Below, piece after piece: positions 22,120 through 34,555 of a stretch of DNA of 64,000 nucleotides. Numbering within the stretch: position 1 is the first letter of the stretch; each line of letters starts with the position of its first letter. Source of the DNA: Alnus glutinosa (Eukaryota; Streptophyta; Magnoliopsida; Fagales; Betulaceae); assembly GCF_958979055.1 (NCBI RefSeq), contig NC_084895.1, positions 19,824,501 through 19,888,500 of the forward strand. The letters run 5' to 3'. Below the pieces are notes generated by a model. The model made no database searches. It was not told the DNA's origin and saw nothing but the letters and a program-made list of their open reading frames with translations. Made by a program: the position numbers and the translations under genes.

Positions 22120-25100
22120 TTAATGATGAGTCACATGTGACACGTCTAGAATTTCTCTCACACAATTCTTGACCACCTTACCCATATGGTCACAATTGTC
22201 ATTACGAGATGATACATTATCATCCATACAATTACTCTCATTTACTAACTCTTTATCCTGATTTGTACAATTCATATCAACCGTTTCCTTCTCAATGTTA
22301 TCTACAAAATGTTTCTGAATGGGATCTAAAGTAGGCTGGCTCCTATCTAAATCAACTAGTGCATTTAACTGCTTCTGTACACCAACTGCTAAAGACACAG
22401 CATGATCACGAATCAAAGAATCATGGGGAGGGCAGTGTAGCAGGTCAATCAATGCCTTGTGGTACTGTAATAAGCTGATAGATGGCATATTAGATCCTCG
22501 TTAATTTACGGCATATGTTAACGTACAACTTTTAACATATGCTCACACAAATTGCCCATTTCTGCCCAACTGCAATTGCAAATACCAAACTGCGAACCAG
22601 GATTCCAGACAACATAAGCTTTATCTTGATTAAGCTGGTCAGCAACTTTTGCACATCGATCTACCTTCTATGACAACATCAGAGTCTGGAATCTTCAATG
22701 CTTTGCGCCAAGATGTTAAACCCCTCACCCACTCATCTCTCCAATATCGTGAAAAATCACCCTTCCCTGAGTGCTCATCAAGCAAGAAGTAAGAATATAT
22801 TCACTTTTGTACCCAACTTATCAACTAACCAATCGGCGCGTTGATAAACACCAGAGTCCTCATTCAACAGCCTGAGCTTTAATTGGTTGTGGTAAAACTC
22901 CATTGCTGCATGCGCATGTCTCCTGGCTGGCAAATGGAAGAGAATTGAGCGCTGCAATCCATGCTCCTGACTCCTGCGTCAGGAGAAATGTCTCAATTCA
23001 ATAATAACTTACCAACAATGAACAAAACCAAAAACTACAGGCGAGCAAGACTTCATAATTTTACCCCTATACAATTAAGATTGCTGACTCAGTTGGCTGA
23101 GAATCATAGGACTGACCCATATCCCCAAAAACAAGTACATAAATACACACACACACACCCAACAGATTTTGATATTGATAATTAGATCAACATTAATTTC
23201 GGAATCCCATAAATCATTTTGCAGGATACAGTCCATTCCAAGAAATGCCAGTAAATGTTGAAGAGCCAGAATAAGAGATACAATTCTTAGCTTCTCTCAC
23301 ACGAGGGAAAAAGAAATCCTCTATTTAGAAAGGGGAGACCAACCCATTCTCAGATAGCTTTAAAGTAATCCGTAAAATCTGACTCATCGATAAAATCATC
23401 CAATAGATCCTCAAACAAGCCAACGGTTCCTTATCCTTGGCAGATTTTATCCACTGCCTGCCCAAGCCGTCTTGAAATCTCCACTAGCATCTCAGTTGCC
23501 AAACATTTCTTTACTAAGTTTTTATGCCATATATGACGGACCCACCAAAAGCATATCAACACCGAGCACTCAAACACATCCCTGAGAAAAATGCATAAGA
23601 CATATAAATTCAAAAATTCAAGCGAGTGCAAGTCATTGAAAAAATAAAAAATAAAAAGAAAGAAAGAAATTACAGCTTATCATGCTAAAAGGTTCTGCTC
23701 CAGTACAATAAGTTTTCAGTATGCTTATTATTCCAGACTGCCCAAGGCAAACTCATAAATTGGACTAGCAACCCAAAAGAGGTTTTTGGTCAGTCCCTTT
23801 AGCGTGATCACATATTTGCCATAAGAAATTATGTGCTCTGAAATTACTGAAGCTGCCTTCTCTTTTGGAAAATAAATAATTATTTCATTTAAAAAGAGAA
23901 TGCTCCAGTACAAAGAAACTATATTAGAGCAACTCCTAAAAATCACAATCTAAAAGTCCAAAAGATCTATAGATTTCAAAGAAGAAATGAAATGAACACT
24001 GCCTAAGGTAGACATCTAATGACAGTTCTGAGGAATAAAAATTTAATAGAGGTCAAGATATTACTGAAGCTACTTTTGAGCCATAGAATACAACAAGAGC
24101 TGGAGCATCAACAAGATGATCTGGATCAATAAGCAGTTACACCCTAAATTTAGCAGCTTAGAAACAGGGGTGTCAAGGGCTCAATATTGCTTTAGACCTC
24201 GAGGATCCATTTAAGATAAAACTGAATCAAGTGCTTTGAAACAAACTAATCAAGTAGTCATGTAACCACCTCTATAAGCCAATGAGATCCATGGAATAAT
24301 TTTCTAAGAAAAGTAATTCTTCAAGCATATACTTAGCCACATTCTGTTTGGAATTTGAGTGGTAGATTTAGCACTCAACCTAATTGTACGGACATCAGCT
24401 AGCGGATCATCCACAATGAACCCAGCCAACTTCCAAGTAGGATCTTTTGTGCGAACTCTGTTGTAAAGAGCCCTCATCCATCTATGCACATCTGAACTAG
24501 CAAACCTTGGTGCTATTATCCAAGCTACAGGAATAGCCTTGCTGTCTGAGTTGAATAAAACAAGACTGTGAATGGGATGCTAGATCAATTTGCAGAGAGA
24601 GCATAGTTAGTTTCTCATGACACTAAGGACTTTACATGAACTTTAAATAAATAACGTAACAACAAAATAAAAACAGACCTTTAATTTGTTTGCTCCAAAC
24701 CTTGAATCAGAAGCCAGAAGGCTGCGGTTGCCAAATCGAATCATTTGTTGCAACTGCCACTCTGTTTGAATGCCCAAGGTGATAGGTTCAGAATCAGAGA
24801 AATCTTCATAAATGAAAACATGATACTGGTGGCTCTCAACCCACATGCTGATGCTGACTGCATCATCTGCATCCAGTTCATATGTAGAACGTCGGATGCT
24901 CCTCTCCTGTCTCCGAACATACCGGTGGGTTAAAAGGTCACCACGGTTACAAGGCACACCCTGTCTCTCTACTGATTCATTGTGTCTTTGCATTATGGTC
25001 TCCACAGAAACCCCAACATATAGTAGAGATAAGACACGCAAACGGAGGTTCTCTGAGATATATGGGGCAAACATAGCACGCGTTCCAGCAGCCTTCTTGT

Positions 25101-25679
25101 CCTGTGGACCATGGCATGGCAACCCCTTCTTATCTACATGCTTATCGTCATATAGATATGATGAGCGCTACTGATGGTTCAGCAATTAAGCGTTTCACGA
25201 CAAAGTGGCAGGTGCACCCTCTCTTAGTATTTGGCCGGCCAGCATTTTTCTTCTTTGGGACATAAGTAGTCCTACTGGGTCGTACAATGCCACCCTTCCT
25301 GTGGTCATCAGGATCAAAGGAACACCAATACCTACAAAATCAACAGGATAACTTAAACTCATGATGCAGGCCCAGGTACTAGGAGATGCTAAAGGGAAAA
25401 ATTTCAACTTACAGAATATATTCAAGAATGCCATCAACTTTTGGCTTGTAAGCCATCTCTGGAGCGCCGCGTTGCCTCAACATGAAATCTCGTTGGACAG
25501 TCTTTATTTGCTGATTCACCCCGTACAAAATCATCTACTCTAGCAAAGGGGATTAGAACAACTCTATTAGTTTTGTCACGCCAACCTTCCACCTTTGACC
25601 ACACAAGGTCAGCAGAAGAAAACTCCAAGGTTGGAGGATTCTGTACAGGAAGGGACAGAATCTCATCCCATCTCGCCAT
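22120..25679 (-). pseudogene. SWIM zinc-finger / MULE-transposase-derived gene, near full-length decayed copy
   Basis: Read on the minus strand, the exons follow a conserved plant SWIM-protein family (from memory similar to Arabidopsis At4g13970). They are MARWDEILSLPVQNPPTLEF at 25679; a Cys-rich region (GRPNTKRGCTCHFVVKRL, about 25240); VLSLLYVGVSVETIMQRHNE to RFGNRSLLASDSRF (25122-24680); VAWIIAPRFASSDVHRWMRA, the MULE-type transposase core (about 24540-24380); WHKNLVKKCLATEM (about 23520); the SWIM finger CNCSWAEMGNLCEH (about 22540-22585, CxC...CxH); and an acidic tail to 22122. Breaks: a 5-base loss near 25460, one extra base near 25153, TAA right after KICQG (23431) and TGA in place of Trp near 23370, one extra base near 22665 and another break near 22520. 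The family is thought to be a domesticated transposase; this copy cannot give a full protein. Confidence 0.82.
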
Positions 25680-25966
25680 TTGCAACAGTATACAGGCATA
25701 CAGCATCAACTAGAATATTTACAGATGAAAAATAAATTAAAAAATAAAAACAAACAAGCACACATCGTCCAATTAATTAGGGGAAGACTGAATTTGTTCA
25801 AAGATGCTAACCATAAACCCAAGTTTAGAGACAACTAGACGGACGATACGTACGATAAGTCGATAACATTAAAAGAAGTACAAACGACGAATTGAAACAA
25901 ATCCGGAACCATAAGGAACCACAAGCAGATGGCAATCTTGTCAATCGCCTCACATCAAGAGGCAAT
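24090..25966. repeat. Segmental duplication, copy 1 (partner 32514-34552)
   Basis: From 'acaacaagagctggagcatcaac' to 'cctcacatcaagaggcaatc' this segment matches 32514-34552 at high identity by eye, in the same orientation. It covers the 5' half of the SWIM gene plus about 290 bp of its upstream DNA. The partner has gained a SINE-like insert (32757-32872) and a 10-bp insertion in exon 1; this copy has its own, different frameshifts. Confidence 0.9.
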
Positions 25967-25974
25967 CATGTTAG

Positions 25975-26276
25975 AGATGGTTCTTTTAGAATCGTCTGTA
26001 AAAAATTTAATATGGACGGTTTAATCGGTTTGATTAAACTGTCCATAAAATTCTAGACGGTTTGAAAACAAACTGTCTGGAAATGTAAATTTACAGACGG
26101 TTTTATTCAAACCGTCTATAAGTTTATAAACGGTTTGGACCAAACTGTCCAGAATTCGAATTTCCGACGAAAAATTCAACTGTCTAGAATAAACCGTTTA
26201 GACTTTATTCCAAATGGTTTTTAACCATTTATAGATGGTTTCAAACCGTCCAGAAATGGTGAATTTTTTGTAGTGT
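25975..26276. mobile_element. CACTA-type end fragment with GACGGTTT repeats
   Basis: The stretch ends ...AATTTTTTGTAGTG at 26276, a CACTA terminus. About ten related motifs (ACGGTTTAATC, GACGGTTTGAAAAC, AAACCGTCTATAAG, CAAACTGTCCAG) alternate in both orientations upstream of it, as in subterminal arrays. No opposite CACTACA end was seen at the left, where the segmental-duplication homology stops at about 25966, so the element is truncated there or its other end has decayed. Confidence 0.7.
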
Positions 26277-26654
26277 ATGTCAAATTTAGAAATTTTTTTG
26301 CCACACCTTCCACTTACTTTTTTTTTAAAAAAAAAATTAATTAATTTTTTGTTTAAAAATTTTTTTTTTAGTTTTTTTTTTTTTTCCGAATTTATAGGGG
26401 TATTTTGTCTTATTAAAAAAATTTAGGGTAATTTTTGCAAGACAAAAGGTGTATGTTGCAAATTTTTAGTAGTTTGGAACGAGGGAATGGGGGACATTGA
26501 TGTAATCTATAATTCGAGAGAGACATTGGAAATTGAATGGTTAGCTTGAGATAAGTATGTGTACTTTTGTGTAAAAGTAAATATGTAAAATTTAAGAAAA
26601 TACTTCTGGGTCCAAAGTTTATTTATTTATTTATCTTTTACCTAGGTAATTGAT

Positions 26655-27595
26655 AAGAGAAGGATAAGAATGGTTGAAAGAGTCTCCTTATATGTGAATA
26701 TTAAAGAGCTTTTATTTTTGGTGAGTACATTTCTAAAGGAAACAGCCAAGAACCAACAAAGGCAGAAAACATTACAAGCAAAGAGAGGTACATCTTTTCC
26801 ATTACGAAAGGGAATAGAGGAGGTCGAAGTAAAGGAAGTGAGACTGCAGTTGGAGTGAGAGCTTGGCCGCTGCAATAAGCCATATGATGAACACAAGAGT
26901 TAACACTTCTGTTAATCTTCTTAGCCTTCCAAGAGGAAGAATGTGGCCGGGATAGAAAAAATAATGTCAAAAAGGGGGTCAGCAATCTTTCAATCTTGCA
27001 CCAAGGATGAGTGTTGAAGACAAACAAGCTTGAATAGGTAGATCATTTATATCTTATTATTTTTTTTAGTAGCTCAATATCTAATTAGTGGATAAGTTTA
27101 AGAGCATTTGGGAAAACCAACAGTACATTTCAAAAGGAAACAGTACATTTGTAAGAGCATTTGAGTTTAAGAGCTTTTTTTTTTTTTGTCAGTACATTTC
27201 TAAAGGAAACAGCCAAGAACCAAGAAAGGCAAAAAACATTACAAGCAAATGAGAGGTGGATCTTTTCCACTACAAAAGGGAATAGAGGAAGGAGAAGTAA
27301 AGTAAGCGAGATTACAGCTAGAGTGGGAGCTGGCCGCGGCCCAATAAGCCATATGATGAACACAGAAGTTAACACTTTTGTAAATCTTCTTAGTTTCAAG
27401 AGGAAGAAGGTGGGATAATTATAAGAAATAATGTGAGAAATGAGGTCAGCAATCTTTAAATCTAGCACCAAGGATGAGTGTTGAAGACAAACAAACTTGA
27501 ATAGGTAGATCATTAATTCATATCTTATTATTTTTTGGTAGCAATATCTAATTAGTAGATGAGTGTACGTAAGAGCATTTGGGAAAACCAAAGGT
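26655..27595. repeat. Tandem duplication of an about 450-bp segment
   Basis: The segment starting 'gagcttttatttttggtgagtacatttctaaaggaaacagccaag' (about 26707) recurs at about 27171, through 'agccatatgatgaacaca', 'gttgaagacaaacaa' and 'aagagcatttgggaaaacca' (27100 and 27570). Read on the minus strand, each copy ends in an A run, so each may have started as a retroposed fragment. No protein family was recognised in the frames it contains. Confidence 0.8.
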
Positions 27596-27599
27596 ACAA

Positions 27600-30055
27600 A
27601 TATATGATTTTCCCTCCCAAAAGGTGAATATACCATTTTTACTATGTAATAAATCCATTTTCAAGAATTTAATGGACAATTTAAGTAAGATGCATCATAT
27701 GTGACACATTTTTTGTTGAATTTAACAAAAATTCTAATGAAAATGACTAAGTAAAAGAGTTAGGCAGTTCAAGGATGTCGATTATAACTTTCTAAGGTAT
27801 GAAAAACATCACAAATGTGGTGTAAATTGGAAGGGGTAAGTGTAGTTTGCCAAAATTAAACGATGTTTCTTTGAAAGATTTGTTGTTCTATAATATAATT
27901 TCGACGATATATATATTGGAACAAACAAGTAAAAATCGCTAGGCAGCTCTATCTAATTGAGGATAACATATATCATGGCCGGAAATCTCCTGCGCCCAAT
28001 TGCATGGAAAACTTCAAAGAAATAAAAATTGCTGTACCTCAACCAAGTATATACTGATAATATTCATCTCTAATCAATCTTAATATTCCAAATTATTTAT
28101 ATACTTATAATTTTGATATTATTTTATGAATATATTGAAATAACAAATTAATGAAAGTTTATATTATTTCTTCTGAACTTGAATGTATTTTATTATTTTT
28201 TAACAAAAAATTCTATACTGATCAATGTATTAACAAACTCAACTGGCCGGATCTAAAAACATTTTTATGAAAAAGTATATAATAAAGTGAAAGGAGCTAG
28301 CTAGAAAGTAAGAACCTGCAAATTTGGGTTGCAAGAAAAGCTAGATTTGTATTGCTTGATATAGCACTAAATTCTTCCTCTAATTAGTTGCCAACACTCA
28401 GAGTTTCTATCTCTTTTTTCTTACTGATGATGTATCCACTCTTCTTCTTGCACTTGTATATATACATATCAATCACTAAAAAAAAAATATTTTTAACATC
28501 ATTTAATAACAATCTTACATATGCCAGAGCTTCTTTTTTTTTTTTTTTAAGAAAAAAAAATTGCAAAATACTTAGTAGTCTAACCTTTTTCAACTATATT
28601 GTTATTAGGGATAAATTTAGTAGGTAACTTGAATCAAAGTATTCGGTATCATAATTATATTCCTAATATGCTTTCTCACTTAGCCACTCGGTTGACAAAG
28701 CCACGTTGTGAATGCCCGTCGTTTACGGGTCAATTTAGGTTTAGAAATCTCGATCTTCCAGCAATTGCAGGAAAAATTAAAGAAATATATAAAACGAAAT
28801 AATCTAGCAGGACGCTGAATAGGCTAATGAAATTATTTGTGACATGTCTGCCACGCCAACTGTAATCTGTACGAGCATCTTGGCCTTTAGGCTATGTTTG
28901 TTAGAGTTTTTATTTATTTGTTGCCATGATCAAAACCATATTTTATTTTCACATATGCCGAGGTGTTGCGAGCTCTCTTGCATGCTTTTTCACCTGGCCA
29001 CTCAGCCAATTAACAAAGACTTAAAACTGTTGTGAAGTCTCTACTTTTGTGGGTCAATACTAGGTTTAAAGAAAGACTCTTAGTCTCTTCACTTCCTGCA
29101 GTATTAATTTTTTTCAAGTCTTCGTCAACATCAAATTAATATTGATAGTTGTTAAATAATTCCAAAAAAAATATCTCTGTTAAATAGTACAAGCAAGTTG
29201 CTATTAATCTACTAAACACTAATTAATGAGCACATTCTATAATTAATATAAGCAATTAGTAATAAGCAAATTCTAGGAATATACAAGGAGTTAAGTTGCA
29301 CTATTTATTTTTAGGGGTAAGCAATTACTTAATTTATATATATATATATATTGATCAACTCCTCCATTGACTGTGCCTTCGAACCAAACATATTTCAGAT
29401 CTACTTTTGTTTATCTTGGTTCTACCATCCTATCGACTGTACTTAATTTGACTCAAGCATTCTATCAAAACAAATTCAAAATCTTTCTCCATTAATTGCT
29501 TCAAATACACTAGACCTCTAAATATAAACTCACAAGATAGTAAAGTAATAAACACATTTCGTATCTTTTCCATTTTTACATACAACGACTTAATTACACT
29601 TGTCAATAGCGCGCCTTAATATGAACTTCTATTATGTGCCACCTCTAATCCTGCTGTTTGTGAGCTTCATCATTTTCTTTGTTTAGAATGATTTTCACAC
29701 TGCGAAATGGCTGAACCTTAGCTCTTTGACATCTTGGTGTGTAGATCTATAGGGCTTTTGAGGTGTTAGTAGAGGAGAAATGGTGGAGACGAAGAAAGTT
29801 GAAATTTTTGTAAGAAAGGTGTGTTCTTGATATCAGAACTTGTGATTTTATGTTGAAGGCCAGGCTACATTTTTAGGCTTAATTTAGGCAGTACTAACGA
29901 CATTGTTTTTGTGAATTTATTAAATATGAAGTACTAAAAAAATATATATTATATTAACTAATCGCATCCGCAAATGTATGTGCTGGATAGTTGCGTGAAT
30001 AGCAAATGCGAATAGTTAATATCCACTCATATAGACACTCCTACCACGTACGTAG
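27600..30055. other. AT-rich intergenic DNA with partly duplicated blocks
   Basis: No gene was recognised. A block around 28660-28770 ('ccactcggttgacaaag...gggtcaatttaggttta') recurs, diverged, at 28995-29070, and the following 600 bp recur at 31120-31690. A poly-T/poly-A inverted pair lies at 28531-28560. Confidence 0.5.
28995..29700. repeat. Dispersed direct repeat A (partner about 31120-31690)
   Basis: Shared phrases in the same order: 'aaagaaagactctta', 'cagtattaatttt...caagtcttcgtcaac', 'aatctactaaacac', 'taggggtaagcaatt', 'ggaaccaaacatatttcag', 'tgtgccacctctaatcctg'. The copies are diverged with small indels. They bracket the tandem pair B (30055-30870), giving the order A-B-B'-A'. Confidence 0.75.
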
Positions 30056-30870
30056 TCTCTAGCTAGAAAACAATAAGAAAGATTCAGTTAGTGAATAAAA
30101 TGATAAGGTGTTAAACAACTGTTGTTTGTTTTTGATTAAGTAAAATATTAACAAGAAATTTCGTATATATGCATGTTTCATATCAATATTATCATATAAT
30201 ATAAAGTCGCCTAATTCGGTGGTAATTAATTAAGTGGGTATATATGTTCATAAATATCTTTCGTGAATAAAGTTTTCTTTTGGTTTATTAAATTCACATG
30301 TGTCCAAAATGTTTATAGACCTTTTTTTTTTAATTTAATTATGAATGATGCATTTTGTTGTTTAAAGGTACGTATTTTACGTTACTCAAGAAAAAGAAAG
30401 AAAGAGAAAAACATATATACTTTATATTATCTTTGCATGTCTACCAATTCAGAAAGATTAATTTTTCCTACCTCGTGGTCTCTAGAAAACAATAAGAAAG
30501 ATTAATTAAGTTAGTGAATAAAATTAAATGATAAGGTGTTAAACAGCTGTAGTTTGTTCTTGACCAAGTAACATATTAACTAGAAATTTTGTATGTATGT
30601 TTCATATCATATAATATAAAGTCGCCTTCGGTGGTAGTTAAGCGGGTATATATATTCATAATCTTTCTCTTTCGTGAATAAAGTTTTCTTTTGGTATATT
30701 TAATTCACGTGTGTCCAAAATGTTTATAGATTTTTTTTTCCTAAATTATGAATGTATATTTTCTTGTTTAAAGGTATTTTATGTTACTCAAGAAAAAAGA
30801 AAGAAAGAATAAATTAAAACATACTTTATATTATCTTTGTCTACGTACCAATTCAGAAAGATTAATTTAA
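30055..30870. repeat. Tandem duplication B, two copies of about 410 bp
   Basis: Copy 1 (about 30060-30470) and copy 2 (about 30480-30870) share 'ctagaaaacaataagaaag', 'gataaggtgttaaacaactg', 'ataatataaagtcgcc', 'cgtgaataaagttttctttt', 'tgtccaaaatgtttatag' and 'accaattcagaaagattaa' in order. No coding content. Confidence 0.85.
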
Positions 30871-30927
30871 ATTAATTCGCCATATATTCAGCCAACAAAA
30901 AAGCGACCATGCTGTGATTAATTTATG

Positions 30928-31098
30928 AGTAATGCTATACATCATCTCTTTGTCCTCCCAAAATTGATGTGGCTCTTAAAATTACCATTGGGATCAAAAT
31001 TCAAGAGTGATATATCAAAAATTTAATGGTGATTTTAAGAACCACATCAATTTTGGGGGGACAAAAAGAGGACAAGGGGATGATGTGTAGCATTAGTC
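30928..31098. mobile_element. Foldback MITE (Mutator-like) with 10-bp TSD
   Basis: A 171-bp element with long inverted repeats: AGTAATGCTATACATCATC at the left and the reverse complement of GATGATGTGTAGCATTAG at the right, pairing on through CCCAAAATTGATGTGG/CCACATCAATTTTGGG and beyond, so nearly the whole element folds into a hairpin. TTAATTTATG occurs on both sides (30918-30927 and 31099-31108). A 9-11 bp duplication fits the Mutator superfamily. Confidence 0.85.
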
Positions 31099-32029
31099 TT
31101 AATTTATGGTTCAATACTAGCTAGCTATGTTTAATTAAAGAAAGACTCTTAACTTCCTACGTACAGTATTAATTTCGTTCAAGTCTTCGTCAACGTGATA
31201 GTTGTCAAATAATCCGTAACAAAATATCTCTTAATCTACTAAACACCAATAATTATAAGCAGATCGACTCTATGAATATATTGCTTAGTAGTAAGCAAGT
31301 TGCAATATTTCTTTTTAGGGGTAAGCAATTTGCACTTAATTAATATTGTTATTAATTGATGGAACTCCGTTGACTCTGCCTTGGAACCAAACATATTTCA
31401 GGTCATCTACATTACTTAAGACTCAAGCAATATTCTATCAAAAGAAATTTGGTAGTCGATTTACTGAGGCTTCCAACGTGTGTATACGCAACAGAAATGA
31501 CAATAACAATTATTGCTCTAAATACTCACAAGACATTAAAGTGTAATATATATACACATTTCATATCTTTTTTTCATTTTATATACAACTTACTCGATCT
31601 TGTCAATAGCCTTAATATGAACTTCTAATATGTGCCACCTCTAATCCTGTTGTTTGGCAACATTCATCATTTTCCCTATAAATAATATTTACAGATGGTT
31701 GGACGAGTCAACAGCTTATATTAGTAAATAAACATCAATTCAAAATTAGTGTGAGGAGTGAGACCTTAAACTCTGTTATTAAAATTCACTGTCATTTATA
31801 GGATAAATTATCAATTACAAAAAGCAATTTTCTCTTTGTTTCCTTTCATAAAAACTCTGGCTTCGAATAAATTTAATTCTTTTTTAAGAAAAAAAAAAAA
31901 CAACATTAACATTTGTTTATCTTAAAAATCCTAAGAATATTATTTCCTTGCCATCAGGATAAACTATAAACTTTCAATACTATTTTATTCGCATGATAAC
32001 TTTAAACATTTTCAAATAAAATTATACTC

Positions 32030-32440
32030 TTTCTAGCTTTTCCCCTTGGCCTATTTTTGTAACATTTACTCTCGGACTATTGAGACACGAGTTACAAGAA
32101 CTCAAAAGACAAGAATTACAAACATTTAACAAACACAAGTTACAAGCACTCAAAAGATAAGAGTTACAAGATGATCGATTAGATTTATTATTGTTACTGT
32201 AGAAGAAGAAGATATTTGTAACATTCAGACTCAGCTTTCCCTATAACTAGAATCTTGTATACAATCAAATAAATTAAGGAAAGATGTAACCAACAAGAGG
32301 CTTTGACGTGTAGATGTACGCCATAGGCCGAACTACCTAAAATACACGTTTCATCTCTTTCCTATATCTCTTTTTAAATTGTGATTAGTTTTTACACTAT
32401 ATCATATCTATATGGTAACGCCAGTATTTAATCCTATGCT
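32030..32440 (+). mobile_element. Copia-type LTR remnant
   Basis: Contains the run 'gtgtagatgtacgccataggccgaactacctaaaatacacgtttcatctctttcc' (about 32309-32363, quoted only as key words: GTAG-ATGTA, GGCCGAAC, TCTCTTTCC), characteristic of the U5 part of many plant Copia LTRs. The region before it has repeated 'gagttacaagaactcaaaaga' phrases. No internal domain or second LTR was found. Confidence 0.5.
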
Positions 32441-32756
32441 AAATTTTTTTTTTTTTGGTTCACTCATCCTTTTCCATCTTTAATCATAACCAAAATCAAA
32501 GGGACAACAAATATACAACAAGAGATGAGCATCAACAAGATGATCTGAATCAATAAGCAGTTACACCCTAAATTTAGCAGGTTAGAAATAGGGGTGTCAA
32601 GGGCTCAATATTGCTTTAGATCTTGTCGATCCATTTAAGAAAAAACCGACTCAAGTGCTTTGAAACAAACTAATCAAGTTGTCAAGAACAACCTCTATAA
32701 GCCAATGAGATCCATGGAATAATTTTCTAAGAAAAGTAATTCTTCAAGCATATACC

Positions 32757-32872
32757 TTTTTTTTTTTATGACGAGAAACCCTTCAAGGTAAGGCCACTAC
32801 GCGTTACCACCACTATCAGGTAAACTTCGGACCCATGTAAAACACCCCCTCCACATGGTGGGCTGGTAGACT
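32757..32872 (-). mobile_element. SINE-like insertion in the duplicated SWIM-gene copy
   Basis: About 115 bp present here but absent from the otherwise matching DNA at 24,331. It begins with a T run (poly(A) on the minus strand), followed by 'atgacgagaaacccttcaagg' and ending 'ccacatggtgggctggtag'. On the minus strand 'GGGTCCGAAGTTTACC' could be a decayed tRNA-type B box. The TSD is at most a short ACTT. A short retroposon is the simplest reading; the empty site in copy 1 proves that it is an insertion. Confidence 0.6.
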
Positions 32873-32876
32873 TAGC

Positions 32877-34230
32877 CACATTCTGTTTGGAATTTGAGTG
32901 GTAGATTTAGCACTCAACCTGATTGTAAGGACATCAGCTAGCAGATCATCCACAATGAACCCAGCGAACTACCAAGAAGGATCTTTTGTGCGAACTCTGT
33001 TGTAAAGAGCCCTCATCCATCTATGCACATCTGAACTAGCAAACCTTGGTGCTACTATCCAAGCTACAGGAATAGCCTTGTTGTCTGAGTTGAATACAAC
33101 AAGACTGTGAATGGGATGCTAGATCAATTTGCAGAGAGAGCATAGTTAGTTTCTCATGACACTAAGGACTTTACAGGAACTTTAAATAAATAATGTAACA
33201 ACAAAATAAAAACAGACCTTTAATTTGTTTGCTCCAAACCTTGAATCAGAAGCCAGAAGGCTGTGGTTGCCAAATCGAATCATTTGTTGCAACTGCCACT
33301 CTGTTTGAATGCCCAAAGTGATAGGTTCGGAATCAGAGAAATCTTCATAAAAGAAAACATAATCCCGGTGACTCTCAACCCACATGCTGATGCTGACTGC
33401 ATCATCTGCATCCAGTTCATATGTAGAACGTTGGATGCTCCTCTCCCGTCTCCGAACATACCGGTGGGTTAAAAGGTCATCACGGTTACAAGGCCCACCC
33501 TGTCTCTCTACTGATTCATTGTGTCTTTGCATTATGGTCTCCACAGAAACCCCAACATATAGTAGAGATAAGACACGCAAACAGAGGTCCTCTGAGATAT
33601 ATTGGGCAAACATAGCACGCGTTCCAGCAGCCTTCTTGCCATGTGGACCATGGCATGGCAACCCCTTCTTATCTACATGCTTATCGTCATCATATATGAT
33701 GAGCGCTACTGATGGTTCAGCAATTAAGCATTTCACGATAAAGTGGCAGGTGCACCCTCTCTTAGTATTTGGCCGGCCAGCATTTTTCTTCTTTGGGACA
33801 TAAGTAGTCCTACTGGGTCGTACAATGCCACCCTTCCTGTGGTCATCAGGACCAAAGGAACACCAATACCTACAAAATCAACAGGATAACTTAAACTCAT
33901 GATGCAGGCCCAGTTACTAGGAGCTGCTAAAGGGAAAAATTTCAACTTACAGAATATATTCAAGAATGCATATTTATTTATCAACTTTTGGCTTATAAGC
34001 CATCTCTGGAGGCCGCCACCGCCTTGCCTCAACATGAAATCTCGTTGGACAGTCTTTATTTGCAGATTCACCCCGTACAAAATCATCTACTCTAGCAAAG
34101 GGGATTACAACAACTCTATTAGTTTTGTCACGCCAACCTTCCACCTTTGACCACCAAGGTCAGCAGAAGAAAACTCCAAGGTTGGAGGATTCTGTACAGG
34201 AAGGGACAGAATTTCATCCCATCTCGCCAT
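32877..34230 (-). pseudogene. SWIM zinc-finger gene, 5'-half copy, decayed
   Basis: Minus-strand exons match copy 1: MARWDEILSLPVQNPPTLEF (34230), then the central exon with LIAEPSVALIIYDDDKHVDK and VLSLLYVGVSVETIMQRHNE to SDSRFGANKLK (33736-33205), and the WMRALYNRVRTK exon (about 33030-32930). The MULE-core second half, SWIM finger and C-terminus are absent because the duplicated segment ends at 32514. Unique damage: a 1-base loss in exon 1 (LEFSSADL then GGQRWK), a 10-bp insert with an in-frame TAA near 33970, and a duplication of the first about 60 bp of exon 1 (34193-34290), so that WDEILSLPVQ is encoded twice. The central exon is open over 184 codons and better preserved than in copy 1. 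No function is expected. Confidence 0.8.
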
Positions 34231-34555
34231 CTGCAACTGTATACAGGCAATCTGTACAGGAAGGGACAGAATCTCATCCCATCCCATCTCAACTAGAATA
34301 TTTACGGATGAAAAATAAATTAAAAAATAAAAACAAACAAGCACACATCGTCCAATTAATTAGGGGAAGACTGAATTTGTTCAAAGATGCTAACCATAGA
34401 CCCAAGTTTAGAGACAACTAGACGGACGATACGTACGATAACATTAAAAGTACAAACGCCGAATTGAAACACATTGATACAAAAAATCTGGAACCACAAG
34501 GAACCACAAGCAGATGGCAATCTTGTCAATGGCCCTCACATCAAGAGGAGATCAT

